64,000 nt of DNA from CAWAPS01 sp963783945 (GCA_963783945.1 CAWAPS010000019.1:868001-932000), one strand, 5' to 3'. Counted from the stretch's first letter, positions 34,994 through 45,094 are shown. Made by a program: numbers and translations. Notes: generated by a model from the letters alone, not told the origin.

Positions 34994-35742
34994 ACTACCT
35001 CCTTGTCGTCGATGAAAGCGGCGTCCGGACAATCACCTTCAACCGTCCCGAGGCCAAGAATGCACTAACGGTCGCTATGCGGCGCGAGTTATGCGAATTG
35101 CTCGATAGCGCCGATCAAGACCCAGCCATCCACGCGGTGATCCTGACTGGCACCGATCCTGTGTTCACGGCTGGCGTCGATTACAAAGAGGTCGACCCGA
35201 CGTTCGATCCCCGCCAGAGACGATGGTCCATCAATCCGGGTAAAGCACTGCGGGGCATGCGGACACCGGTGATCTGCGCAGTCAATGGCGGGTGCGTCTC
35301 GGGCGGGCTTGAGATCGCTCTGAGTTCGGCCTTCGTCATCGCCTCGGAGCGGGCGCGCTTTGCAGACACCCACGCCCGCCTCAACGTCGTGCCCGCTTGG
35401 GGCTTGACCGCGCTCCTGCCTCGAGCCGTCGGCGTGCCAAAAGCGAAAGAGATGTCTATCACCGGCAACTTCGTGAACGCTGACGAGGCATTGAGGATCG
35501 GCATCGCCAACCACGTCATCGCTCACGAAAAGCTGATGCCATTTACCCGGGAACTGGTCGGCCAGATCGCCGATACTGCGGCGGTCGCAGAGATCCTGTC
35601 GATTTACGAGCAGGGCGAGGATCTGGGCTTCAGCGCCTCGCTGGCCCTAGAAGCAGCGCATGTGACCGCCGCGCCGGAGTGGGACTCCGCCGCCTTCGCG
35701 GCCGCCGGGCGGGCCGCGGCTGCGCGGCAACGCAAGTCCTAG
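34990..35742 (+). CDS. Enoyl-CoA hydratase/isomerase family protein
   Basis: A 250-residue crotonase-fold protein. TFNRPEAKNALT starts the fold; oxyanion-hole segments are TAGVDYKE (about 58-65) and NGGCVSGGLE (about 95-104), where the Glu corresponds to one of the two catalytic acids of enoyl-CoA hydratase. The second acid position, in NVVPAWGLTALLPRAVG, is not acidic, so the reaction may differ from simple hydration (isomerase, hydrolase or dehalogenase). GTG start overlapping the previous stop by 4 bases. Confidence 0.88.
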   Translation: MNYLLVVDESGVRTITFNRPEAKNALTVAMRRELCELLDSADQDPAIHAVILTGTDPVFTAGVDYKEVDPTFDPRQRRWSINPGKALRGMRTPVICAVNGGCVSGGLEIALSSAFVIASERARFADTHARLNVVPAWGLTALLPRAVGVPKAKEMSITGNFVNADEALRIGIANHVIAHEKLMPFTRELVGQIADTAAVAEILSIYEQGEDLGFSASLALEAAHVTAAPEWDSAAFAAAGRAAAARQRKS

Positions 35743-35926
35743 AAGTCTGCCGCGCCAACTCAGGGCTCACCATACGAGAGATCGGATATCGGATACATCG
35801 GCAACGGCTCGCCGAGCGAGGCGCGCCATTGCGATGAAGATCGTCCGGGACTAAATCCTAGGACAATGGTCCAGGGCAACGACAGCGTAGCCCGCCGCCC
35901 CGTTACATGCGATGGCCTCCGCCGAA

Positions 35927-35957
35927 CCCTAAGGATCGTCCTTGACCGTCCTTAGGG
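35927..35957. terminator. Possible bidirectional terminator hairpin
   Basis: CCCTAAGGA and TCCTTAGGG form a perfect 9-bp stem around 13 bases, located between the convergent enoyl-CoA hydratase and EthD-like genes and overlapping the last codons of the latter. There is no long T-run. The convergent setting supports a terminator role. Confidence 0.4.
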
Positions 35958-36278
35958 CTCTTGTGTTATACGGTCTGTGATGGCGGAGAACCACCAGAGC
36001 GCCCGGTCGGTGCTCATCGCTGACGGCGGAGGAGTCCGGCGGGGCGCCCGCTCCGCAATAGCCGCACGGATGTCGTCAAGCTCACCTTCTGCTTCGTATA
36101 TGGCGAGGTAGGAATGGGGAGAGTCACCGCCTCCGGCATCTGCCAACCGAAAACGCTGAGCCGACACTAGACCAGGGGTCTGCAGCAACTCGGGTATGTG
36201 TGTCTCCGTATACCAGCGGTTGTATTCGTCCTCCTGTCCAGGTACCGGATCAGTTAAAACCACCATGACATGTCGCAT
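35952..36278 (-). CDS. EthD-like / dimeric alpha-beta barrel protein
   Basis: A 108-residue protein beginning MRHVMVVLTDPVPGQEDEYNRWYTETHIPELL, the typical first strand and EYNxWYxxxHIPE helix of EthD and related dimeric alpha-beta barrels. It ends SAMSTDRALWWFSAITDRI. Such proteins act as accessory factors or small isomerases and cyclases in aromatic and P450-linked pathways. Just upstream on the same strand is a fragment of an ABC binding protein gene, so it probably once formed the tail of a transporter-containing operon. Confidence 0.75.
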   Translation of the reverse strand: MRHVMVVLTDPVPGQEDEYNRWYTETHIPELLQTPGLVSAQRFRLADAGGGDSPHSYLAIYEAEGELDDIRAAIAERAPRRTPPPSAMSTDRALWWFSAITDRITQEP

Positions 36279-36280
36279 GC

Positions 36281-36373
36281 CGAGGATCCATTCTGGTAGG
36301 TCACCTGACCATCGTCCACCAGCCTTGGTACACCTTTCTGCACCCGGTCAGCAAACCAGCAATCCACGGGGTA
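36281..36373 (-). pseudogene. Relic of an ABC substrate-binding protein C terminus
   Basis: About 31 codons, PVDCWFADRVQKGVPRLVDD and the following GQVTYQNGSS, align closely with the C terminus of the binding lipoprotein at 58271-59569 (PIDCWFTARVQNGVP...). Upstream codons on this strand no longer match, and the original stop is lost. A terminal fragment of a second binding protein of the same family. Confidence 0.65.
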
Positions 36374-36623
36374 AGCCGCTGCGGGGACCACCCGGCTGGG
36401 CCGAGTGCCAGGCGGGCGGACAGGACGCTCGCCACGGCGCCGCGCCCCGGGCAGGGCAAACAGCTTTCGCGCCAGCGGGCGGGTTGCAAACCGGATCATT
36501 TCAGGACCGGCTCGTCCGTGCCGATGCGGTGCTCTTCAACGGCGCTGACCTCCCCGCGTTGTACGCTCCAATGCAGACTGAGCAGGGTGAGCATCCGCTA
36601 ACGACGAAGCCTAGGAGATGGCA

Positions 36624-38934
36624 ATGGATCAGGCTGCAGCGGCCCCCTTGGCTGGTGTGCGGGTAGTCGAGGTGGCCGTGGGGATGAGCCTGGTCGGCGC
36701 CGGCCTAGCCGCCAACCTACCGGGGCGCCTCCTCCGGGACTTCGGGGCGGAGGTCACCCGGGTCCAGTCCGCCGCCGCGCTCGACCTGGACGCTGGCGTG
36801 GAATGGGATCGGGCGTGGAACCGGGGTAAGGAGATCGTCAGGGTGGACGACGCCCAAGTGACAGCGGTCGTGCACCGCCTAGTCCGCGGCGCCGACATTA
36901 TCTTCCTCACCGGTAGCGAAGATCGCCTGGAACTCCAGGGCGTCGGTTATCAGAACCTGGCCCAGTCGAATCCGGGGCTGATCGTGGCGCGCATCCGTCC
37001 GAGCTACACCTCGTCGGGCCCCATCCCGGACTACCAGTTGTTGGTCCACGCCCGGGCGGGGTTGCTCTCGCAATTCCGGGGACACCGCTCCGGGCCCATC
37101 TTTTGCGACAATCCGGCGGCCGACGCAGGGGCCGCCCTGGCTGCGGCCGCCGGCGCCCTGGCCTGCCTCTACGAGCGGGAGCACACCGGAGGCGGCGGCT
37201 GGGTCGAGACGTCGCTCTACGACGGCATGCTGGGCATCCTGCCGATGATCATCGGCCGGGTCGAGCGGCCCTCCTCGAGCATCGCCACTAAATGGGTCCG
37301 CAGTGACCCGACTCCGCCGCTGTCTTTTCGTTGCGGGGACGGCGACTTCATTCAGCTGTGGTTCGGGGCCAAGGGGGCATACGAAGAGTTCCTCGATCAC
37401 ATGGGTGACCCGCCCAGCGAGGAAGGATACGCCCAGGACATGCGTACCGGGGCGATCATCGAACGCAGCCGCGCGCTGGGGGGAGAGGTTGGCAACCCGG
37501 GAGCGGGACTACTGGATCACAAATCTGAGCGGTCACAATTTCCGGTGCGAGCCGGTGCTCCTCCCAGGTGAATGCCTCGGCGACCCGCACGTGCTGGAGA
37601 TCGGGCTTGGTGTCGAACACCACGACCCCGAACGCGGTAAGATCACGGTGCTCGGCCCGGTCGGGGAGGTGACGCCGGTAGCGACAGCATCACGAGCAGG
37701 AGGCGCGGAAGGCCGGCGGCTCCTATCGGGTGTCCGCGTCCTGGACCTCTCGGCCTACCTGGCGGGCCCGATTACACCGTTGGTTCTCGCCGACCTGGGC
37801 GCCGAGGTAATCAAAGTGGAGCCGAGAACGGGCGACGTCCATCGCCGCGTCGAGTTCATGTACGCCGCCGGGCAGCGGGGCAAGCGGGTCATAGCGCTGG
37901 ACCTCAAAGCGCCGCAAGCGAAGGACGTGCTCAGCCGCCTTTTCCAATGGGCTGACGTCGTGCACCACAACTCGAGGGTCGGGCTCGCCGAACGCCTCGG
38001 CTACGACGAGGCCACGGTGCGCCGCTCCAACCCGGACGTCGTATACAGCCACGCCAGCGGCTTCGGCTCCCACGGACCCCGGGCCCTGCTCCCCGCCAAC
38101 GACCACCTCATGCAGGCCTTGAGCGGGCTTGAGCTGGCTGCCGGCGGGGTCGGCCAGGGCCCCACCTACCTCGACTGGGGCGCCGTCGACGTCACCAGCG
38201 GTTGGGTGGCAGCGTGCTCGGTGCTGGTCGGTCTCTACGCCCAGCGGCGGACCGGGCGAACGCAATCGGTCACGAGCAATTTGCTGGGCGCCGCCCTGAC
38301 CCTGAAGTCGGGGGCGTTCCTGGCCGGCGACGACGCGATCACGGGCCCGCTCCTGGACGACCGGCAGACCGGCTATGGGGCCACATACCGAATATACGAG
38401 GGCGGCGATAGAGCCTGGTTCGCGCTCGTGATCCCAGACGGCGCGACCTGGACCCGCCTGTGCGACCTCTTGGGTGCGGCGGGCCTGCCGGAAACACCCC
38501 CACCCCTCCGGACCACCGTGACGGGTTGCGAAGCGGACCAAGCTGTCGAAGACGCCCTCGAGCAGGTTTTCGCCAGGGAGTCGGCGACCTCATGGGTCGC
38601 CGCCCTCAAGGCCGCTGGAGTTCCGGCCGAGCTCGTAGCTGAGCCAGATCGGGCCACGTTTATCGCCGGAATCTTGGACGACCCGGTCAACCGTCAGATG
38701 GGCCGGGTCGTCACCTTCGATTGGGACGATAAGGGGCGGCTTGAGCAGCCGGCTCTTCCTCTCCGCCTCGGCCCCCAACTGCGGCCGACCGCCCCACCCC
38801 GGATACCGCCGCTCGGTGAGCACACTGATGAGATCCTCGCCAGCCTGGGCTTCTCCATGGAGGAGCGGACGGGGCTTACGGAGGCTGCAGTGACAGCTGG
38901 ATCCCGGCCGTCACCCGCGCCAGAGGAGAACTGA
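36624..38934 (+). pseudogene. Double-length CaiB/BaiF CoA-transferase interrupted by a frameshift
   Basis: Two CaiB/BaiF halves are present in different frames. The first frame starts at ATG 36624 (AGGAG 6 bases upstream) and runs to a stop at 37571; family sequence in it ends near 37478. The second frame continues with ERLATRERDYWITNLSG directly after a run of six G (37478-37483) and reaches 38934. Removing one G joins them into a protein of about 769 residues, similar in plan to the one at 22589. Both halves keep the catalytic-type Asp (AADAGAAL and AVDVTSGW). It is either a recent pseudogene or a sequencing error; a programmed slip is less likely. Confidence 0.8.
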
Positions 38935-38992
38935 TCGTCGTTCGTGCCGGCCGACTCGGGCTCAACGCACCACCCGTCTAGAGTCCACTTCC

Positions 38993-39896
38993 GTGAAGTT
39001 CATCTATCTCTATCCCGAGACCTACGGATCTCGCGGGCGCCTGCTCGATTCCGGTCCGTTGCTCGCCGTGGTCGCGGCCGCCGAGCGCGCTGGCTTCCAT
39101 GCATACGCTCTAACCGACCACCCCATCCCCGGTTCGCGATGGCTCGAGAACGGCGGACACCAGACGCTCGAGCCTCTGGTTGCGCTGTCCGCTGTGGCTG
39201 CGGTGACTGAGCGAATCCGGCTCCACACGCACATCGCCGTCGCGCCATACCGCAACCCGTTCCTCCTGGCGAAGGAGGCGGCGACCGTCGACATCATTTC
39301 GAGTGGCCGCATGACGCTAGCTCTCGGTGCCGGCTACCAGAAATCCGAGTTCTACGCCCTCGGTGTTGATTTTGAGGAGCGGAACGCGCTGTTCGATGAG
39401 GTGCTGGAAGTGCTCCCGCTTGCTTGGAGCGGCAGTCCGGTTTCCTATACGGGGCGACACTTCGATGCCCGCGATGTAATCGCCCTTCCCCGACCGGTGC
39501 AGGATCCCATACCGGTCTGGATTGGCGGCAACTCGAGGCGAAGTCGCCGCCGTGTCATCGAACGGGGGCAGGGCTGGGCGCCATTCCGCACCGACCCTCA
39601 GCTAGCGAATACAGCACGAACCCTTGTATTGGACACCCTCGAAAAGCTGGCCGACCAGATCGACGAACTAAACGACGAGGCCTCGAGCGCAGGCCGGCGA
39701 GAACCGATCGACGTCGTATGGTCGTACCATGACCAGTCGATTGTCGGATCCCACTGTCGAGCCTGATCGGCACCGTGAGGCCTTTGCCGAATACGAGCGA
39801 GCCGGGGTCACGTGGTTGAGTATCCCTGTAGCCAAGCGCGAGCCGTCGGCGACATTAGACTTCATCGAGGCGTTCGGGTCTACCTATTTACAGTAA
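38993..39896 (+). pseudogene. LLM class F420-dependent oxidoreductase with a frameshift near the C terminus
   Basis: The GTG at 38993 opens a luciferase-like protein: ALTDHPIPGSRWLENGGHQTLEP, ERIRLHTHIAVAPYRNPFLLAKE and RMTLALGAGYQKSEFYALGV are typical of the F420 subgroup. Family sequence continues to about 39745, then the frame ends at 39766. The expected C terminus (EPDRHREAFAEYERAGVTWL... to STYLQ) continues in the next frame to 39896. One extra base around 39743-39752 explains it. Without the last 50 residues the barrel would be incomplete. Sequence error is the alternative. Confidence 0.75.
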
Positions 39897-40054
39897 GCGG
39901 ATACGACTTGCACGCTGCTTCGCGGGTGACCCGGAGGGCTTAATCGAGCACCTGAAGCGAAACGCCCGTTGGGACTTCGACGTAAGCGAGGCCTACGGGC
40001 AATGCTTGCGGTCACCGACGGGCCGGTCCTAACGCCGTAGGCTGCATCGGCAAG

Positions 40055-40738
40055 ATGACACCCCGAGAAGCGGACACCACCGCCACACGCCCGGGTCTCC
40101 GGGCTCGCCAAGCGGCCGAAACCCGGGCTCGGCTGCTGCAGTCCGCCCGCGAGGTGTTCGAGCAGAAGGGCTTTCTGGGCTCGTCGGTCGCCGAGATCGT
40201 GAAACGAGCGGGGGTGGCCCATGGGACCTTCTATACGTACTTCGACTCCCGCGAAGACGTCTTCCGCGTCATCGCGCAAGAGGTCGAGGACGATCTGCAT
40301 GCACGCGGTGCCATCTCTCGAGAGCGAGCCGCTGACGGTGACGAGGTGATCGAGCATCTCCGCGAGGGCATCCGGCGTGTCCTCGCGGCCTACCGGGACC
40401 AGGCCCGGATCATGCGCGTGATCGAAGAGGTCTCCCGGTTCGACGAGCAGCTCCGAGCCTCGCGCAACGCGCGTCTGAGGTCGTACATCGACGAGATGGC
40501 GCCGCTGATAGCCGGCCTTCAGCGGCGGGGATTGGCTAACGCCGATATCGATGCCACGCTGGCGAGCGCCATCCTCGGATCCGTCATGCTCCGATTTCCT
40601 GAGCTATGGCTCGTCGATGGCGTCGTGGACGCGACCCTCGACGCCGTCGTAGACAACATCACGACCGTGTTCAGCAACGGCCTCGGATTGGCGCGGCCTC
40701 CACGCCGGGCGTCGAAGCAGGCGAGGAAACGCCGTTGA
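40055..40738 (+). CDS. TetR family transcriptional regulator
   Basis: A 227-residue TetR regulator. The helix-turn-helix spans about 22-68 with SSVAEIVKRAGVAHGTFYTYFDSREDVF. The C-terminal ligand domain is helical. It ends with a basic tail (RASKQARKRR). It precedes an amidohydrolase gene by 222 bases on the same strand and may control it. Ligand unknown. Confidence 0.9.
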   Translation: MTPREADTTATRPGLRARQAAETRARLLQSAREVFEQKGFLGSSVAEIVKRAGVAHGTFYTYFDSREDVFRVIAQEVEDDLHARGAISRERAADGDEVIEHLREGIRRVLAAYRDQARIMRVIEEVSRFDEQLRASRNARLRSYIDEMAPLIAGLQRRGLANADIDATLASAILGSVMLRFPELWLVDGVVDATLDAVVDNITTVFSNGLGLARPPRRASKQARKRR

Positions 40739-40960
40739 GTCGTGCGGTCAGCAGGGCGACGAACATCGTCTAGACCGCAACTCGAGTGAAGCCGACTCGG
40801 GAGCTCCGCATCGGCACCCCCGTCGACCGGGCGACGGTCCGACCGATCCCCCCAGATCGAGCCGCCTTCACATCGCAGCCCTCACCGGCGCGTCAGAGTG
40901 CTAGATTGATGACGACATCACTGTCAACGAGCCACCCAGCCTACCGATTGGAGGGTTCAC

Positions 40961-42133
40961 ATGGTCCAGCTCGCCGATGAAGTTCGAGTGATCGACGCCG
41001 ACACGCACATGACCGAGCGGCACGATCTTTTCACTTCCCGAGCGCCCGCAAAGTACAAGGATCGCGTCCCCCGGGTGATCGACATCGACGGCAGGCCGTA
41101 CTGGGTGGTAGAGGGTGACCGCCAGCTTGGGCCAGCCCACGCCGGCGGTGTGATCGACCGAGAGGGCAAAAAGTTCGCGTTTGAGGAGTGTTTCCTCAAT
41201 CCTATCGAATGGGTCCATGAAGCAGCGTGGGACCCGCAACGGCGCATCGAGATCATGGACGAGTGCGGCATCTACGCTCAAGTGCTCTACCCCAACGCCG
41301 TCGGAATCGGCGGTCAGGCGCTGTTTTCCACCGTTGATGACCTGGAGCTACGCCGGCTGTGCATCGAGATCTACAACGACCACATGGCCGAGTTGCAGGA
41401 GTGGTCCAAAAACCGGTTCATCCCGATGCCCATCCTGCCAGCGTGGAGCATCGAGGAATGCGTCCGCGAAACACAGCGGCTAGCCGGCATGGGCTTTCGT
41501 GGCGTGAACATGACCATCGATCCAGAGGACAGCGGCTCGCCCGACTACGCCAGCCGGGCCTGGGACCCGCTGTGGGAGGCTTGCGCTCACCTCAACATGC
41601 CGGTGCATTTCCACATCGCGTCGAGCCTCACCTCGATGAACTTCTACGGGAAATATTTCTGGGCATCACAGCGCCGCAACCTCAAGCCCGCCATTGGCGG
41701 AGCCATGCACTTCATCAACAACGGGCGGATGGTGCTCAACAGCATCTACGCCGGGATCTTCGACCGGCACCCGAAACTAAAGATGGTGTCGGTCGAAAGC
41801 GGCATGGGCTGGGTTCCTTTCCTGCTCGAGGCAATGGACTACGAGCTGGTAGAAAACGACCCGGTCGAGAAGGGCGGCCTCGAACGGAAGCCGTCGGAGT
41901 ACTTCAAGGACCACTGGTACGTAACCTTCTGGTTCGAGGAGAACGGCGGCGACCTGCAGTCCCTCATAGACCGCATCGGCGAGGACAACATCCTGTTCGA
42001 AACCGACTTCCCCCACCCGACGTGCATGTATCCACAGCCCTTGGCCACGATCGCAGACCGCATGTCTAAACTGCGGCCAGAGTCCCGCCGCAAGGTCCTA
42101 GGCGAGAACTCCGCCAAGCTCTACCGGATCTGA
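40961..42133 (+). CDS. Amidohydrolase family protein (ACMSD-like)
   Basis: A 390-residue amidohydrolase of the aminocarboxymuconate-semialdehyde decarboxylase-like group. IDADTHMTE (11-19) takes the place of the first metal motif, VHFHIASS near 220 has further ligands, and FETDFPHP near 345 the conserved Asp. GGAGGG lies before the ATG. Members decarboxylate or hydrolyse aromatic or cyclic acids with a zinc ion. It is intact, in contrast to the truncated relative at 46355. Confidence 0.9.
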   Translation: MVQLADEVRVIDADTHMTERHDLFTSRAPAKYKDRVPRVIDIDGRPYWVVEGDRQLGPAHAGGVIDREGKKFAFEECFLNPIEWVHEAAWDPQRRIEIMDECGIYAQVLYPNAVGIGGQALFSTVDDLELRRLCIEIYNDHMAELQEWSKNRFIPMPILPAWSIEECVRETQRLAGMGFRGVNMTIDPEDSGSPDYASRAWDPLWEACAHLNMPVHFHIASSLTSMNFYGKYFWASQRRNLKPAIGGAMHFINNGRMVLNSIYAGIFDRHPKLKMVSVESGMGWVPFLLEAMDYELVENDPVEKGGLERKPSEYFKDHWYVTFWFEENGGDLQSLIDRIGEDNILFETDFPHPTCMYPQPLATIADRMSKLRPESRRKVLGENSAKLYRI

Positions 42134-42296
42134 TGCGCGGCGCGGTGCCCGGTCCGGGCTAGCCGCATGCCTGCGCGCATGGTTCACGTGCCTGGGCCTT
42201 ACGTTGCGCTCTGGTTCCTGGGCTGAAGAGTTCGCGGACGCCATCGGCGTCCCGGTAGTCAAGGACTGACTACGAGGTGCGCTACAGTCACCTTCC

Positions 42297-43250
42297 ATGA
42301 CATCGATTAGATCCGCGTTGCGCACTCGCAGGCCGGTCCGGTCAGGTGCAATCTTGTTGCTCGGGGTGCTGCTTGTCGCCGCTGCGTGCAGCAGTTCGAG
42401 CAAGACCACGGCGCCGACTTCGGTGCCCGTCCCGACCTCCTCCTCGTCGACCCCGGCCGCCACGGGGTCGGGCCCGGTGGACGTCCTGTATGCCGGGTCC
42501 CTCGTCGACCTTATGACCAACACTATCGGGCCCGGTTTCCACGCCGCCACCGGCTATACCTTTAACGGGACTTCGGGCGACTCGGGCACGCTGGCCAACG
42601 AGATCAAGGCCAAGACCATTGTGGGAGACGTATTTATCAGTGCCAATCCCTCGAAGAACACTGGCCTCGAAGGCGCTTCTAACGGTGACTTGGTGTCGTG
42701 GTACGCCCTTTTCGCCACCTCGCCACTGGTGCTGGGCTACAACCCCAACAGCAAGTTCGCTGAAGACCTCAAGACCATGCCCTGGTATGAAGTGCTGGCC
42801 AAGCCGGGCATCCTCGTGGGCCGCACCGACCCGTCCACCGACCCCAAGGGGGCGCTGACGGTCACGGCCTTAGAGGACGCGGCCAAGACCTACAATTTGC
42901 CGGCGCTGTCGGCCCTGGCAAAAGATTCGTCCACCGTCTTCCCGGAGAACACGCTGGTCGGCCGGCTCCAATCGGGACAACTCGACGTCGGTTTCTTCTA
43001 CGGGGTGGAAGCGGCCGCCGCCAATATCGCCACCGTTCCTTTGACCGGCGTGCCCACCCAACAGGCCAAGTACACCATCACCGTGCTCAACAACGCGCCG
43101 CATATGTCCGGGGCCAACGCCTTCGTCGAATACCTGCTGGGCCCTGAGGGGTCGGCGGCGTTGACGAAAGCCGGCATGACCCTCATGAAGCCGGTGTCGA
43201 TTTCGGGGACGCCACCTGCCAGCCTGCAAGAGGTACTTTCGGGCGGGTGA
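42297..43250 (+). CDS. Molybdate/tungstate-type ABC transporter substrate-binding lipoprotein
   Basis: A 317-residue exported lipoprotein: signal peptide with lipobox LVAAAC (Cys31), then a Ser/Thr/Pro-rich linker to about 58. The mature domain begins VDVLYAGSLVDLM, as in ModA/WtpA-type anion-binding proteins, and includes GTSGDSGTLANEI, GDVFISANPSKN, GRTDPSTDPKG and a C-terminal NAFVEYLLGPEG. Its stop overlaps the start of the fused permease-ATPase gene (GTGA), so the two form an operon. It most likely captures molybdate or tungstate for the molybdoenzymes; sulfate is less likely. Confidence 0.82.
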   Translation: MTSIRSALRTRRPVRSGAILLLGVLLVAAACSSSSKTTAPTSVPVPTSSSSTPAATGSGPVDVLYAGSLVDLMTNTIGPGFHAATGYTFNGTSGDSGTLANEIKAKTIVGDVFISANPSKNTGLEGASNGDLVSWYALFATSPLVLGYNPNSKFAEDLKTMPWYEVLAKPGILVGRTDPSTDPKGALTVTALEDAAKTYNLPALSALAKDSSTVFPENTLVGRLQSGQLDVGFFYGVEAAAANIATVPLTGVPTQQAKYTITVLNNAPHMSGANAFVEYLLGPEGSAALTKAGMTLMKPVSISGTPPASLQEVLSGG

Positions 43251-45094
43251 CCTTCCGGTTGGTCCGCAGCCCGCTCACCTGGTTGGGCGCGCTGCTGGTC
43301 GTCTACCTGGTAATCCCTGTCGCGGCCTTCTTCGTCCGCTTCTCCACCTCCCACGAGCGAGGCTTCAACACCCCCGGACTGTGGAGCGCCCTGCGGACAT
43401 CAGTGGAGAGCGCCAGTATCGCCACGCTCATCATCGGCGTGCTGGGGATCCCGCTGGCGTACGCCCTAGCCCGTCACCCGGGCCTGCTGGCTAACGCGGT
43501 CGGCGCGCTGGTGGTCCTTCCGCTGGCCCTGCCGCCGGTGATGAGCGGCATCCTGCTCATCTATATCCTCGGCCCCTACACCACCCTCGGCCGGCTCTTT
43601 CACCAACGTCTGACGGGATCAGTGGCCGGCATCGTGCTGGCCCAAATATTCGTCTCCGCCCCCTTCCTCATCATCTCGGCCCGCTCGGCCTTCGGCACCG
43701 TCGACGTCGCGCTAGAGGATCTGGCTGCCACCCTCGGCCATCGACCTCTGGCCCGGTTCCTGCGGGTCAGCCTTCCTATCGCCGCCCCGGGCATCCGGGC
43801 CGGTTTGCTGCTGACCTGGCTGCGGGCCATCGGCGAATACGGCGCCATCGTCATCATCGCCTACCACCCCTACACGCTCCCGGTCTTCACATACTTACAG
43901 TTCTCCGGTCCCGGCCTGCCGACCACCCAGGCGCCCACCATCTTGGTCATGGCCGCCGCCGCCGTCGCGGTAGTAGTTGCCAACCTGCACCGGCCGGCTG
44001 GCGTGCGCAGGCGGGGCCCCGAGCCGACGTCTCGGCCGCCAGACCAGCTCACCCCCACCCGGGTGGGGTTCGACCTCGACGTGACCGCCGGAGCATTCCG
44101 GCTGCGACTGGCCCACCAGGCCACCAGCCACCGTCTGGCCATCCTCGGTCCCTCCGGATCAGGAAAGTCCATGACCCTCAAGTCCGTAGCCGGGCTCCTC
44201 GGAGCCGCCGCCGGCCAGGTGTCCTACAACGACGAGGCGGTGGCAGGCATCCCGACCGAAGACCGCCACATCGGGTATGTCCCCCAAGGCCCGAGCCTCT
44301 TGCCACACCTAACTGTCCGCCAGCAACTCCACTTCGGCGTGGACGCCGACCCCGAGCTCGGTTCGTGGTGGCTGCAGACTCTAGGCCTCGACGGCCTCGA
44401 GGACCGCCTGCCGCACCAGCTGTCGGGCGGTCAGCGCCAGCGGGTAAGCCTGGCCCAAGCCCTCAGCCGCAGCCCGCGCCTGGTCCTGCTGGACGAGCCC
44501 CTCTCCGCCCTCGACGCTCCCGTTCGCCAGGAACTGCGCCAAGAGCTGCGCCGCCTCCAGCGAGACGCGGGCCTATCTACCGTCCTCGTCACCCACGATC
44601 CCGAGGAGGCCGCCTTTCTCGCCGACGAGATCCTCGTCATCGCCGAAGGCCAAATCTTGCAGGCCGGGCCCAGCCGGGAGATCTATCACCGCCCCGCCTC
44701 GCCGAAAGTCGCCCGGCTCCTCGGCATCGAAAACCTGCTGCCCGCAAAAGTGGCTCCCGGTGGCATCCGCGCCGGCGATATCGTCATCGACGCCGACGTT
44801 GGAGAAATGCCCGAAGGGACTGCCGTACTTTGGAGCGTGCGCCCCGAGCGGGTGACCCTGGCCACCAATAACGACCCCCGGTATCCGGCCAACGTCATCG
44901 ACATCGCCGACCTCGGTACATCCACGGCCCTCACCATCCGCCTGGCGGGCGGCCCCGAGCTACGGGTCCGAAGCATCGACCCGGTGGACTTGCTCGCCGG
45001 GGACGCCTGCGCGGTCCGCATCGAGCGGTCGGCGGTCAACGTGTGGCCGGACTCCCTCCGACCGGCAGCAGGCCGGTACCACAGTGAGCCTTGA
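43247..45094 (+). CDS. Fused molybdate-type ABC permease and ATPase (ModB-ModC fusion)
   Basis: A 615-residue inner-membrane transporter. Residues 1-250 form a ModB/CysT-like permease with several membrane spans and the EAA-type loop at 157-181 (EDLAATLGHRPLARFLRVSLP). Residues 270-500 are the ATPase: Walker A GPSGSGKS (301-308), signature LSGGQ (392-396), Walker B LVLLDEP (412-418) and the THD switch. The rest is a TOBE-like molybdate-sensing domain. Transport needs two copies, so the fusion would dimerise. GTG start overlapping the lipoprotein stop. Permease and ATPase are usually separate genes. Confidence 0.9.
   Translation: MTFRLVRSPLTWLGALLVVYLVIPVAAFFVRFSTSHERGFNTPGLWSALRTSVESASIATLIIGVLGIPLAYALARHPGLLANAVGALVVLPLALPPVMSGILLIYILGPYTTLGRLFHQRLTGSVAGIVLAQIFVSAPFLIISARSAFGTVDVALEDLAATLGHRPLARFLRVSLPIAAPGIRAGLLLTWLRAIGEYGAIVIIAYHPYTLPVFTYLQFSGPGLPTTQAPTILVMAAAAVAVVVANLHRPAGVRRRGPEPTSRPPDQLTPTRVGFDLDVTAGAFRLRLAHQATSHRLAILGPSGSGKSMTLKSVAGLLGAAAGQVSYNDEAVAGIPTEDRHIGYVPQGPSLLPHLTVRQQLHFGVDADPELGSWWLQTLGLDGLEDRLPHQLSGGQRQRVSLAQALSRSPRLVLLDEPLSALDAPVRQELRQELRRLQRDAGLSTVLVTHDPEEAAFLADEILVIAEGQILQAGPSREIYHRPASPKVARLLGIENLLPAKVAPGGIRAGDIVIDADVGEMPEGTAVLWSVRPERVTLATNNDPRYPANVIDIADLGTSTALTIRLAGGPELRVRSIDPVDLLAGDACAVRIERSAVNVWPDSLRPAAGRYHSEP

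Noticed and set aside
36624..37571. Programmed frameshifting at the G6 run of the CoA-transferase
   Set aside because: No stimulatory structure or upstream ribosome-binding-like signal is evident, and three other genes show similar single-base breaks, so error or mutation is simpler.
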